A stretch of DNA of 64,000 bases from Halorubrum trapanicum. Its GTDB lineage: Archaea > Halobacteriota > Halobacteria > Halobacteriales > Haloferacaceae. A program made the position numbers and the translations under genes. Where the stretch lies: the NCBI RefSeq assembly GCF_017873555.1, contig NZ_JAGGKE010000005.1:62001-126000 (forward strand). Reading direction: 5' to 3'. Positions within the stretch are counted from its first letter, which is position 1, and each line of letters begins with the position of its first letter. The notes below the pieces were generated by a model that was given only the letters and a program-made list of their open reading frames with translations, had not been told where the DNA came from and did no database searches. Positions 44,170-52,455 of the stretch are shown piece after piece.

Positions 44170-46404
44170 TCAGACGCCGTCGCGGTCGCCGTCGGCGCCG
44201 GAGGCGACGCCACCGTCCCCGACCTCCACGCCCAACCGCTCGTACAGGAACGCCCACGAGTCCGTCTGCTCGTCGACGATCATCGAGGCCGGCTTCCCCA
44301 CGCCGTGGCCGGTCTCGGCCTTGGTCCGCAACAGGAACGGGCCGCCCGCCGCCTCGTGCTGGAGCCGCGCGGTCATCTTCCGGGCGTGCGAGGGGTGGAC
44401 GCGCGTGTCGCTCGCGGCCGTGGTGAAGTAGACGGGCGGGTAGGTCTCCCCGGACTCGACGTTGTGGTACGGCGAGTACGCGCGGAGGTACTCGAACGCC
44501 TCCGGGTCCTCCGGGTGGCCGTACTCCGTCGTCCACGACTCGCCGAGCAGGAAACGGTGGAACCGGAGCATGTCCAGCAGGGGGACCGCGCACTGCGCGG
44601 CCGCCCACAGGTCCGGGCGCTGGGTGACGACCGCGCCGACCGACAGGCCGCCGTTCGACCCGCCGGCGACCGCCAGGTGGTCCGTGTCGGTGAGTCCCGA
44701 GCCACAGAGCGCCTCCCCGGCCGCGACGAAGTCGTCGAAGGTGTGCTGCTTGTCGGCCAGCATGCCGGACTCGTGCCACGGCTCGCCGTACTCGTAGCCG
44801 CCGCGGGCGCACACCGCCGCGAACGCGCCGCCGTCAGCGAGGAAGGGCAGGCGGAACCGACCGAACGAGGGCGTGATGCTGTTCCGGAACCCGCCGTAGC
44901 CGTACAAAAGCGTCGGGCGCGGCCCGTCGACCGCGACGTCCTCGCGGTAGCAGACGAACACGGGTACCTCGGCGCCGTCCGTCGAGTCGACGAACCGCTG
45001 CTCGACGACGAGGTCGTCGGGGACGGAGAGGTCGACCGAGTCGATCTCGGTGGACGCCGCGTCGCCGCTGGTCGCGGTAGCGCCGGCCGCGCCGTCGCTG
45101 GTCGCGGCAGCGCCGGCCGCGTCGCCTCCGGACGTGTCGTCGAGGTCGAGTCCGCGGACCGCCGGCGGCCGGTCGAAGCCGGTGAGACCGAAGAACGCCT
45201 CCGGGGCGTCTCGGGACCCGGATACCCACGTGACCGAGCAGTACGACGGCAGCGACACGTCGCGCAGGTGCGTCCCGTCGCGGTCGTGGACCGAGAGCCG
45301 CGAGTGCGCGTCCCGCTGGCGGTGGACGAGGAGGCGGTCCGGCGTCGGCACGGCCGACCGGAGGATCCCCTCGCCCTCGGGGAGCACCTCCCGGCACTCG
45401 TCGAACGAGAGGTCGCCCTCGCGGAAGCGCTCGACGGAGCAGGCGAGCAGCCGCCGCCGGGGCGCGCCGGCGTCGGTCGTGACGAACGCCGTCCCGTCGT
45501 GGAACCGGACCGAGGTCTCGGCGTCGGTGCCCGTCAAGACGGGGCGGAGGTCGCCGTCGACGCGGACGTACCACTCGGTTCCCCCGACCATCTCGGAGAA
45601 GGCGACCGCGAGCAGCCCCGAATCGGGGTCGACCGTGACCCGCGGCCAGACGTGCTGGTCGTCGTGTTCGAGCAGGACCGCCTCCTCGTCCGGGCCGTCC
45701 GCGAGCCGGAACCGACGGATCTCCTTGTCCATCTGGGCGCCGTCGGCCGCGCCGCCGGTGGCGACGTAGACGAACCCCTCGTCGTCGGCCGCCCACGCGA
45801 GGCTCCCCGCGTTGACGCGGCCGCGCTCGGGGAGGACCGCGACCTCCTCGACGCCCGCGCCGTAACCGTCGGTCTCCGCCGAACTCGACGGAGAACCGTT
45901 CGGAGCCGGCACCGAGAGCACCCGCACGTCGTAGTTCTCGTCGCCGCCCTCGGTGATCCCGATCGCGACGCGCTCGCCGTCGTGCGAGGGGACGTACCAC
46001 GCCATCGACCGGGGCGGACCGTCCTCCTCGCGGTTCGCCGCCCACGCGTTCGGGTCGACGAGGACGCGGTCCGCGCCGTCGGGCGCGTCGCGCACGACGA
46101 GTCTCGCGTGGTCCGCGCCGGGTTCGCGGACCGTCGCGAAGTACCGCCCCTCGCGGACTGCGATCGGGCCGTAGTCGGCCACCTCGACGAGGTCCTCGAA
46201 CCGCGGGCGGAGCCGGTCCCTGAGCGCGTCGTCGAGCGCGTCGTCGACGTGGGCGTTCTGGGCGTCGGTCCACTCGCGGACGTCCTCGTCGTCGCCTTCG
46301 AGCCACCGGTACGGATCCTCGACGTCGACCCCGTGGAGCGTCTCCGTGACGACCTCGCGTCTGGTCTCCGGCGGGGACGGCGCCGGAGCGGACTGCCGTG
46401 ACAT
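44170..46404 (-). CDS. Prolyl oligopeptidase family serine peptidase
   Basis: Encodes 744 residues. The N-terminus (VDVEDPYRWLEGDDEDVREW) and beta-propeller region are those of family S9A. The catalytic Ser is 583 in VAGGSNGGLSVGAV; the Asp lies in ASDTRVHPSHARKM and the His in KAETGHGVG. It cleaves short proline-containing peptides in the cytosol. An Ala/Gly/Thr-rich insert near residues 425-450 interrupts the propeller. The ATG at 46404 is preferred to one five codons upstream. Confidence 0.93.
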   Translation of the reverse strand: MSRQSAPAPSPPETRREVVTETLHGVDVEDPYRWLEGDDEDVREWTDAQNAHVDDALDDALRDRLRPRFEDLVEVADYGPIAVREGRYFATVREPGADHARLVVRDAPDGADRVLVDPNAWAANREEDGPPRSMAWYVPSHDGERVAIGITEGGDENYDVRVLSVPAPNGSPSSSAETDGYGAGVEEVAVLPERGRVNAGSLAWAADDEGFVYVATGGAADGAQMDKEIRRFRLADGPDEEAVLLEHDDQHVWPRVTVDPDSGLLAVAFSEMVGGTEWYVRVDGDLRPVLTGTDAETSVRFHDGTAFVTTDAGAPRRRLLACSVERFREGDLSFDECREVLPEGEGILRSAVPTPDRLLVHRQRDAHSRLSVHDRDGTHLRDVSLPSYCSVTWVSGSRDAPEAFFGLTGFDRPPAVRGLDLDDTSGGDAAGAAATSDGAAGATATSGDAASTEIDSVDLSVPDDLVVEQRFVDSTDGAEVPVFVCYREDVAVDGPRPTLLYGYGGFRNSITPSFGRFRLPFLADGGAFAAVCARGGYEYGEPWHESGMLADKQHTFDDFVAAGEALCGSGLTDTDHLAVAGGSNGGLSVGAVVTQRPDLWAAAQCAVPLLDMLRFHRFLLGESWTTEYGHPEDPEAFEYLRAYSPYHNVESGETYPPVYFTTAASDTRVHPSHARKMTARLQHEAAGGPFLLRTKAETGHGVGKPASMIVDEQTDSWAFLYERLGVEVGDGGVASGADGDRDGV

Positions 46405-46519
46405 ACGTTCGCCTGTCACCGGTGACGCAAAACGGCTGGGGTCGCGGCGGTCGGAGTCACGGCGGTCGGGGTCGCGGGTCCGACCGATTCCCGGACGACG
46501 GGGACCGACGACACGAGCG

Positions 46520-46837
46520 TCACGGCCACACCCCGGCGACGAACAGGAGGTTCCGCGCGGCGACCGCGAGCGAGAGGACGCCGACGCCCGCGCACATCAG
46601 CGTCGCGACGAACCGGCGCGTGCCGCCCGCGACCGCGACCGGAATCCCGATAACGGCCATCCCGACGACCTTCGTGAGGAGCATCCCGCCGAGGAGACCG
46701 AAGCGAGAGATGAAGAGGCGACCGACGGGCGACCCCTCGACGTACTCGCTGCCGGCGAGGGCGACGTACGTCGTCCCAACGTCGGCCGCGGCGCCGACGA
46801 GGAGGAGGCCGACGGCGAGAGCGAGACGAGAGACCAC
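46520..46837 (-). CDS. DUF5658-like small membrane protein
   Basis: Encodes 105 residues from the GTG at 46837, with helices at about 3-20, 45-67 and 75-95. The pattern LLLVGAAADVGTTYVALAGSEYVEGSPVGRLFI is characteristic of haloarchaeal DUF5658 proteins (D-x2-T-T near the start). The longer frame from 46945 includes an Arg-rich stretch; a TATA-like AGTTTATGCC (46862-46868 core) centred 28 nt before this GTG supports a leaderless start here. Function unknown. Confidence 0.7.
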   Translation of the reverse strand: MVSRLALAVGLLLVGAAADVGTTYVALAGSEYVEGSPVGRLFISRFGLLGGMLLTKVVGMAVIGIPVAVAGGTRRFVATLMCAGVGVLSLAVAARNLLFVAGVWP

Positions 46838-46861
46838 TGACCGGGCGAACGCGATACGCAG

Positions 46862-46868
46862 GCATAAA
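46862..46868 (-). promoter_or_regulatory. TATA box of the DUF5658-like gene
   Basis: AGTTTATG on the minus strand is centred 28 nt before the GTG at 46837 and lies inside the longer alternative frame, which argues against that longer start. Confidence 0.45.
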
Positions 46869-46957
46869 CTTCCGGGCACGCGGTCGGGCCGCGACGGGGT
46901 CACCGTCGCAACTCGACCGCGGATGGCTGGTCGCCGGGCGCGCACAGCACGGCGTCA

Positions 46958-46963
46958 TTTAAA
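46958..46963 (+). promoter_or_regulatory. TATA box of the thioredoxin reductase-like gene
   Basis: TTTAAA is centred 27 nt before the ATG at 46988, predicting a leaderless mRNA. Confidence 0.5.
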
Positions 46964-46987
46964 CCGCCGCGACGCGTACGATCGGTA

Positions 46988-48067
46988 ATGAGTTCGGCAG
47001 ACGACGAGTACGAGATCGCGGTGGTCGGCGGCGGGCCGGCCGGGCTGACGACCGCGCTGTACGGCGCTCGGCTGGGCCACGAGACGGTGCTCATCGACCG
47101 CGGCGGCGGGCGCGCGGCGATGATGGCCGACACGCACAACGTGATCGGCGTCACCGAGGACACCTCCGGCAACGAGTTCCTCGCGACCGGCCGCGAGCAG
47201 GTTCAGTCGTACGGGGGCACCTTCGAGCGCGGCTTCGTCACCGACGTGGAACGCGCCGACGACGACCGGTTCCGGCTGACGACGAACGACGCCGAACTGG
47301 TCGCCGACCGCGTCGTCCTCGCGACCGGCTTCTCCGACGAGCGCCCGGACCCACCGCTCCCGCGGACGGGGAAGGGACTCCACTACTGTCTCCACTGCGA
47401 CGCCTACATGTTCGTCGACGAGCCGGTGTACGTGATGGGCCGCGGCGAGGCCGCCGCCCACGTCGCGATGATCATGCTCAACGTCACCGACGACGTGGCC
47501 GTCCTGACCCGCGGCGCGGAGCCGACGTGGAGCGACGAGACCGCCGCCCAGCTGGAGGCGCACCCCGTCGATATCGTCGACGAGGAGGTGTCCGGCGTCG
47601 AGAACGACCCCGACTCCGGCTGGCTCGAAGCGATCGAGTTCGCGGACGGGACCCGACGGGAGTACCGCGGCGGCTTCGCGATGTACGGCTCCGACTACAA
47701 CACCGCCTTGGCCGAGGGTCTCGGCTGCGAGTTGACCGAGGGCGGCGAGATCGACGTCGACGACCACGGCCGCACCAGCGAGGACGGCGTGTTCGCGGTC
47801 GGCGACATCACCCCCGGCCACAACCAGGTCCCGGTCGCGATGGGGCAGGGCGCGAAGGCCGGTCTCGCGATCCACAAGGAGATCCGCGAGTACCCGCGCT
47901 CGACCGAGGAGATCGCCCGCGACGGTCCCGTCGGCGACGACGAGGTGCCCGCGATCCCGCCGCACCTCATGGCGACCGCAGTCGCCCACGAGGGGCACGC
48001 TGGCGGGCCGCGGACGAAGGGCGTCGAGACCGAAGACGGCGAGGTTCCGGCCGCAGACGACGACTGA
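46988..48067 (+). CDS. Thioredoxin reductase-like FAD/NAD(P) oxidoreductase
   Basis: Encodes 359 residues. FAD-binding GGGPAG is at 14-19, the second dinucleotide motif is VMGRGEAAAHVA, and the C-terminal FAD motif is GVFAVGDITPGHNQVPVAMGQG. The redox pair is C134-L-H-C137 in LHYCLHCDAYMF, where true thioredoxin reductases have CAxC followed by DG. It probably passes electrons from NAD(P)H to a thioredoxin, glutaredoxin or other disulfide partner. A C-terminal extension of about 45 residues after the FAD domain, acidic at the end, is unusual. Confidence 0.88.
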   Translation: MSSADDEYEIAVVGGGPAGLTTALYGARLGHETVLIDRGGGRAAMMADTHNVIGVTEDTSGNEFLATGREQVQSYGGTFERGFVTDVERADDDRFRLTTNDAELVADRVVLATGFSDERPDPPLPRTGKGLHYCLHCDAYMFVDEPVYVMGRGEAAAHVAMIMLNVTDDVAVLTRGAEPTWSDETAAQLEAHPVDIVDEEVSGVENDPDSGWLEAIEFADGTRREYRGGFAMYGSDYNTALAEGLGCELTEGGEIDVDDHGRTSEDGVFAVGDITPGHNQVPVAMGQGAKAGLAIHKEIREYPRSTEEIARDGPVGDDEVPAIPPHLMATAVAHEGHAGGPRTKGVETEDGEVPAADDD

Positions 48068-48185
48068 CCGAACCCACCGCCGACCGGTCGGAACGCGGTC
48101 GGGGAACGAGACGGTCCCCGCCGACCGGTTTGGGAAATCTCACCTCGCCCGCCAGCGATAACCGTCCGTCCGTCCTTCGACCGCC

Positions 48186-48890
48186 ATGGGACTGATCGCG
48201 GAGTTCCGGATGACCTCCGACCGGCTGCCGCTGGTCGACGTGGCGGCGGCCGCGCCCGAGGCGACCGTCGAGTTCGAGTCGGTTCAGGCGCGCCCGTCGG
48301 GAGCGCCGACGTTCATCGTGCGGGTCGCGGGGGGCGACCCCGACGCGATCGAGGCTGCGTTCGCCGACGCCGACTCGGTGACCGACCACTCGCTGGTCGT
48401 CGCCGACGGGGCGACGCGGCGCTACCGCTGTCGGCCGACCGGCGGCCCCCCGGCGGACCTGGAACTGCTCGCGGACAACGGGTCGATCCCCGACCGGGTG
48501 CTCGCCACGCCGAGCGGCTGGGAGGAGCGGCGCTGGTTCGCCGACCGCGAGGAGTTCGACCAGTTCCGGACGTTCTGCCGCGCCAACGACTACGACCTCC
48601 GGCTGGACCGCCTCGTGGAGACCGACGAGGGGTCCGAGGGAAGGGAGACGGGTCCGTTCGGGATCGACGACCGCTCCCGGCCGCTCGAGATGACGGACGC
48701 CCAGCGGGAGGTGCTCGTCACCGCCCACGAGATGGGCTACTTCGACACGCCGCGGACCGCCACGCTGGCCGATGTCGCCGACGAACTCGACGTCTCGTCC
48801 GCGTCGCTCTCCGAGCGACTGCGCCGCGCGCAGAACCACCTCGTCGCGGAGTTCCGGCGCACCACTAAGATAAAACCCCGAACAAATTAG
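48186..48890 (+). CDS. Bat-type helix-turn-helix transcription regulator
   Basis: Encodes 234 residues. The last 50 residues are the bacterio-opsin activator HTH (LEMTDAQREVLVTAHEMGYFDTPRTATLADVADELDVSSASLSERLRRAQNHLV). The N-terminal domain (GLIAEFRMTSDRLPLVDVAAAAPEATVEFES) is the usual haloarchaeal sensory partner. It sits 36 nt upstream of the ABC exporter genes on the same strand and could control them or be co-transcribed. Confidence 0.9.
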   Translation: MGLIAEFRMTSDRLPLVDVAAAAPEATVEFESVQARPSGAPTFIVRVAGGDPDAIEAAFADADSVTDHSLVVADGATRRYRCRPTGGPPADLELLADNGSIPDRVLATPSGWEERRWFADREEFDQFRTFCRANDYDLRLDRLVETDEGSEGRETGPFGIDDRSRPLEMTDAQREVLVTAHEMGYFDTPRTATLADVADELDVSSASLSERLRRAQNHLVAEFRRTTKIKPRTN

Positions 48891-48926
48891 GGAACAGACT
48901 ACGGGTCCGCGGTCACAAAGACCCCC

Positions 48927-49967
48927 GTGACCGACGACACGCGACGGACGGACGGGCGCGGCGCCGCCATCGACGCCGAGGGCGTGGAACTCACCTACGC
49001 CGACGGGACGGAGGCGGTGAAGGGGATCGACCTGACGGTCCCCGAAGGGGAGTTCTTCGGCTTCCTCGGCGCGAACGGTGCGGGGAAGACGACGACGATC
49101 AAGACGTTCTCGACGCTGCTGTCGCCGACCGCGGGGTCGATCACCGTCAACGGCTTCGACGTGCGGGACGAGCCCCGCAGAGTCCGCGAGACGATCGGCT
49201 ACATGGCCCAGGAGACCAGCGTCGACGAGGAGCTCACCGCCCGCGAGAACATCCGCTTCGCCGCGCGGGCCTACGGCGTTCCCAAGGGCGAGCGCGCCGA
49301 GCGCATCGACGAACTGCTCGACCTCGTGGACCTGGCGGACGTGGGCGACAAGCAGGCCGGCGAGTTCTCCGGCGGGATGAAGAAGCGACTGGACGCCGCG
49401 ACGGCGCTCGTTCACGACCCGCCGCTCGTCTTCCTCGACGAGCCGACGACCGGGCTGGACCCGAAGGCGCGCAACCGCCTCTGGGAGTACTTCGAGCGCA
49501 TCAACGAGCGCGGGACGACGCTGTTCCTCACCACGCAGTACCTCGAAGAGGCCGACCAGCTCTGCGACCGCATCGCCGTCATCATGGGCGGCGAGATCGT
49601 CGCCACCGGCTCGCCCGCGGAGCTGAAGCGGCGGGTCGGCGGGGAGATCCTCGACGTGGACGTCCCCGCCGGGGAGGACGCCCGCGAACGCGCCGCCGAG
49701 ATCGCCCGCGAGGGCGACGTGTTCGACGCCGACGCGGACGTGGCCGTCACCGACGACGGGATCAGCGTCACCGCCGAGCGGGCGCGCGAGCACGGGACGG
49801 ACCTGCTCGTCGCCCTGCGCGACGCCGGGATCACCGTTACCGGGTTCAACATCCGCGCGCCGACGCTCGACGACGTCTTCCTCGCGATCACAGGGGAGGA
49901 GCTCGACTCCGAGGAGCGGTCGGCCGACCACGACGACGTGACGGGACCGGAGGTGACCGCCGAATGA
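48927..49967 (+). CDS. ABC transporter ATP-binding protein (DrrA type)
   Basis: Encodes 346 residues from a GTG. Walker A is GANGAGKTTTIK, the signature FSGGMKKRLDAATAL, and Walker B PPLVFLDEPTTGLD. The C-terminal extension (about 235-340) is the DrrA type seen in daunorubicin-like and polyketide exporters; specificity is not determinable. It overlaps the permease gene by 4 nt (ATGA). No other start fits better, as there is no ATG before Walker A in the right place. Confidence 0.93.
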   Translation: MTDDTRRTDGRGAAIDAEGVELTYADGTEAVKGIDLTVPEGEFFGFLGANGAGKTTTIKTFSTLLSPTAGSITVNGFDVRDEPRRVRETIGYMAQETSVDEELTARENIRFAARAYGVPKGERAERIDELLDLVDLADVGDKQAGEFSGGMKKRLDAATALVHDPPLVFLDEPTTGLDPKARNRLWEYFERINERGTTLFLTTQYLEEADQLCDRIAVIMGGEIVATGSPAELKRRVGGEILDVDVPAGEDARERAAEIAREGDVFDADADVAVTDDGISVTAERAREHGTDLLVALRDAGITVTGFNIRAPTLDDVFLAITGEELDSEERSADHDDVTGPEVTAE

Positions 49968-50878
49968 GCGATATCTCGGAAGATGAGACGGTAAACGAGA
50001 CCGCACAGGAGGCCCGCGCCGACGGCGAGCACGCCCGCGCGACGCCGTCTGGCAACTCCTTTCTCAGCGATTTCTGGGTGAACTTCGTCCGCTGGAACCT
50101 GAAGGCGGTCCGGAACCCGTTCGTCGTCGTCGGGTCGCTCGTCCAGCCGATCATCTTCCTCGTCTTGTTCACGCAGGTGTTCGGCCAGATCGCGACGAGC
50201 GCGCTCGGCGGCGGCGCGGGCGACATCACCTACGAGACGTTCCTGTTGCCCGCCATCGCGATGCAGGTGTCGCTGGCGGCCGCCGCGGGGTCGGGGATCG
50301 GGCTCGTCAACGACATGGAGGAGGGGATGTTCGAGAAGACGCTCGTGATGCCGATGAGCCGCTCGGCGATGTTCCTCGGGAAGACCGCCGCCGAGATCCT
50401 CCGGATCGTCGTCCAGATCGCCATCATCCTCGCGCTGGGCGCGGTGCTCGGCGCCAACGTCGCCACCGGGTTCCTCGGCGCCCTCGGCATCCTCGGCGTC
50501 GGGATCCTCTTCTCGCTGTGGTTCGTCGCGCTCTCGAACATCATGGCCATCGTGACCCGGGATCAGGAGTCGACGATCATCGGCGCGAACCTCCTCCAGT
50601 TCCCCCTACTGTTCGTCTCGACCGCCTTCCTCCCGCTGAACGCGATGCCCGACTGGATCCAGGTCGTCGCGACGTACAACCCGATCACCTACGGGGTCGA
50701 CGCCGCACGCGCGCTCATGCTCGATCAGGACGTCATGACCGTCGTCGAGGTCACCCGCTTCGGCGGTATCTGGGACACGCTCGTCCCGGCGATCGCCGTG
50801 CTCCTCGCGCTCGACCTCGCGCTCGGCGGCGCCATGGTCTACCTGCTCAACCGCGCGTCGAGTTCCGCCGTCCAGTGA
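49964..50878 (+). CDS. ABC-2 type transporter permease
   Basis: Encodes 304 residues. After a 40-residue acidic tail come about six helices: NPFVVVGSLVQPIIFLVLFTQVF, FLLPAIAMQVSLAAAAGSGI, MFLGKTAAEILRIVVQIAII, GILFSLWFVALSNIMAIV and others, with the ABC-2 motif MEEGMFEKTLVMPMSRSAMF. It is the membrane part of an exporter with the preceding ATPase. Substrate unknown; drugs, lipids or pigments are possible. Confidence 0.92.
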   Translation: MSDISEDETVNETAQEARADGEHARATPSGNSFLSDFWVNFVRWNLKAVRNPFVVVGSLVQPIIFLVLFTQVFGQIATSALGGGAGDITYETFLLPAIAMQVSLAAAAGSGIGLVNDMEEGMFEKTLVMPMSRSAMFLGKTAAEILRIVVQIAIILALGAVLGANVATGFLGALGILGVGILFSLWFVALSNIMAIVTRDQESTIIGANLLQFPLLFVSTAFLPLNAMPDWIQVVATYNPITYGVDAARALMLDQDVMTVVEVTRFGGIWDTLVPAIAVLLALDLALGGAMVYLLNRASSSAVQ

Positions 50879-50961
50879 GATTCGCGTCGGCCGCAACGTC
50901 CTCGCTGGCGTGATCGCGAGCCGGTCGTTCCGCGGTTGAGAGGATTCAGACCCCTCTCAGT

Positions 50962-51061
50962 ATTTTCCGAGCGTAGCGAGGAAAATCGCCGGCCGGGACT
51001 CCCGTGAGCGAGCGCAGCGAGCGAACGGGAGTACGGCCGGCGCACGACCGCAGGGAGTGCG
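50962..51061. other. Chain of hairpins downstream of tRNA-Gly
   Basis: In the 344 bp between the permease stop and tRNA-Gly no gene is seen, but inverted repeats follow one another: ATTTTCC/GGAAAAT (50962-50968, 50980-50986); a long one with arms CGCCGGCC plus ACTCCCGT and ACGGGAGT plus GGCCGGCG (50987-50994, 50998-51005, 51025-51032, 51035-51042); and CGCAC/GTGCG (51041-51045, 51057-51061). Loops are made of GAGCGAGCGCAGCGAGCG-like sequence, also found in the loops of the dispersed repeats. They lie 3' of the tRNA gene, so they may be read from its promoter. Confidence 0.7.
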
Positions 51062-51079
51062 CCGGCCGGGATTTGAACC
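51058..51079 (-). repeat. Duplicate of the tRNA-Gly 3' end (possible attachment-site scar)
   Basis: These 22 bases are identical to 51223-51244, the 3' part of the tRNA-Gly gene including the acceptor strand and half of the T arm. The copies are 165 bp apart in direct orientation. Integration of a genetic element into a tRNA 3' end leaves exactly such a copy. No integrase or cargo is found between them, so it would be a remnant. Confidence 0.6.
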
Positions 51080-51222
51080 GGAATCAGACGTGCTCGCTCA
51101 CTGCTCGCGGCTTCGCCGCTCGCTCTTCGAGGCGCTCGCTTCGCTCGCGCCTCGCCCCGCTCGCTGCGCGCGACTGATAGGGTACAAATCCCTCGGCGAT
51201 TTCTCTCACTTCGTTCGAGAAA

Positions 51223-51293
51223 TGCGCCGGCCGGGATTTGAACCCGGGCCATGAGCTTGGAAGGCTCAGGTCCTACCACTAGACCACCGGCGC
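51223..51293 (-). tRNA. tRNA-Gly (anticodon UCC)
   Basis: Seventy-one nt fold into a full cloverleaf. Acceptor GCGCCGG pairs with CCGGCGC, followed by discriminator A; D arm TGGTCTAGTGGTAGGAC; anticodon stem TGAGC/GCTCA around CTTCCAA, giving anticodon TCC; T arm CCGGG-TTCAAAT-CCCGG. CCA is not encoded. A TATA-like element lies about 46 nt upstream. Confidence 0.95.
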
Positions 51294-51334
51294 TCGCGTC
51301 GGTCGATGACGCACCTACACGTAGGCACAACGAC

Positions 51335-51344
51335 TTTCATAAGC
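51335..51344 (-). promoter_or_regulatory. TATA box of tRNA-Gly
   Basis: GCTTATGAAA is centred 46 nt before the tRNA 5' end, leaving a short leader of about 20 nt for RNase P. A small CCTAC/GTAGG inverted repeat (51314-51325 region) lies in that leader. Confidence 0.5.
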
Positions 51345-51530
51345 GTTCCGTGTTCGGGCCGGACGCCACCGGGAAACCCGACGCTGAGCGACCGACTCGG
51401 AGAGTTCCTACTTAAAGACCCACGATACTGAGGACCTCTCCCAGCGTGCTATAACGCTTTTCAACCGCTTAGAAAGCTGTTCGGGACATATGTGTGTACC
51501 CACCCAACGTACATCCGTGAGGTGACACCG

Positions 51531-52055
51531 ATGTCATACCAATCGAGCAATCCACTGGTCGGCGAGGTCGAGTTCGCACTGGAGGGACCCTGGGCGACGT
51601 ACTGGATCGCGTTCCTACGTGTCGTCACCGGCTGGTGGTTCTTCCACGCCGGGATCACGAAGATCATCGAGGACGGGCTCTCGTACACCTACGGATCGGC
51701 GTACATGTCGGAGATGAGCGGGACCGCCCTCGGCGGCATCCCGGTCTGGATGGGGAACAACCTCGCGTGGCTCATCGAGCCGGGGGTACCCCTCTTCGAG
51801 ACGCTCATCGGTCTCGCGCTGATGGCCGGGGCCGTGACCCGGTTCGCCGCGTTCGGCGGGGTCATCTTCATGGTCCTGTTCTGGATCGGCAACGCCGGGT
51901 TCGGCAACGGCGTCGTCAACAGCGACCTGATGGGGCTGCTCCTGTTCATGACGGTGATCGTGCTCGCGGCCGGTCGGTACTACGGTCTCGACGCGCTCAT
52001 CGAGGAGACGGAGTTCGTCAAGCAACACCCCAAGCTGCGGTACCTGCTCGGCTGA
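51531..52055 (+). CDS. DoxX family membrane protein
   Basis: Encodes 174 residues. Four helices are visible (TYWIAFLRVVTGWWFFHAGITK, PLFETLIGLALMAGAVTRF, AAFGGVIFMVLFWIG, SDLMGLLLFMTVIVLAAGRYYG). WFFHAGITKI and GAVTRFAAFGG are DoxX/DoxD-like. DoxD is a subunit of thiosulfate:quinone oxidoreductase in Acidianus; here the role may only be redox-linked. The ATG at 51531 has a GAGGTGA site 7 nt before it, unlike an upstream ATG at 51492. Confidence 0.85.
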   Translation: MSYQSSNPLVGEVEFALEGPWATYWIAFLRVVTGWWFFHAGITKIIEDGLSYTYGSAYMSEMSGTALGGIPVWMGNNLAWLIEPGVPLFETLIGLALMAGAVTRFAAFGGVIFMVLFWIGNAGFGNGVVNSDLMGLLLFMTVIVLAAGRYYGLDALIEETEFVKQHPKLRYLLG

Positions 52056-52068
52056 GAGGTGACTACCA

Positions 52069-52353
52069 ATGACTGACATCATCGACACGGCGGCGCGGGC
52101 GTTGAGCGCGGGACTAATGCTGTTCGGCATCGTCGTCCTCGGGATCGTCGAGATCCTGGCCGGCGAGCCCTACAGCCCGGTCCCGATAACGAACGAGGCG
52201 GGCGACGTGGTCGCGGCGCCGATGATCTCGCCGGAGATCCGCACGGCGTTCGTGCTGGCGGGCATCGCGGTGCTCGGGCTGTACGCGGCGTACCGGTTCG
52301 TGGCGCCGCTGCCCGACGACCGCGACGTCAGCCACGAGACGATGGCCGACTGA
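52069..52353 (+). CDS. Small two-helix membrane protein paired with DoxX
   Basis: Encodes 94 residues. Helices: ALSAGLMLFGIVVLGIVEIL (about 11-30) and IRTAFVLAGIAVLGLYAAYRFV (about 57-78), with a loop GEPYSPVPITNEAGDVVAAP between. It follows the DoxX gene by 13 nt and has its own GAGGTGA ribosome site, so the two are an operon and may form a complex. Family not recognised. Confidence 0.75.
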   Translation: MTDIIDTAARALSAGLMLFGIVVLGIVEILAGEPYSPVPITNEAGDVVAAPMISPEIRTAFVLAGIAVLGLYAAYRFVAPLPDDRDVSHETMAD

Positions 52354-52455
52354 ACCGGGACGGAACCACCGACCGTGACGTGATCGGCGGGAAGCGTCGT
52401 CGCGGACGACGACGGCCACTCTTCTGTTCGACGCCTGCTCGTCGAGCGACGCCTG

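Noticed and set aside
50987-51042. Rho-independent bacterial-type terminator
   Set aside because: The hairpin is strong but no T-run follows on either strand, and archaea mainly use T-runs without hairpins.
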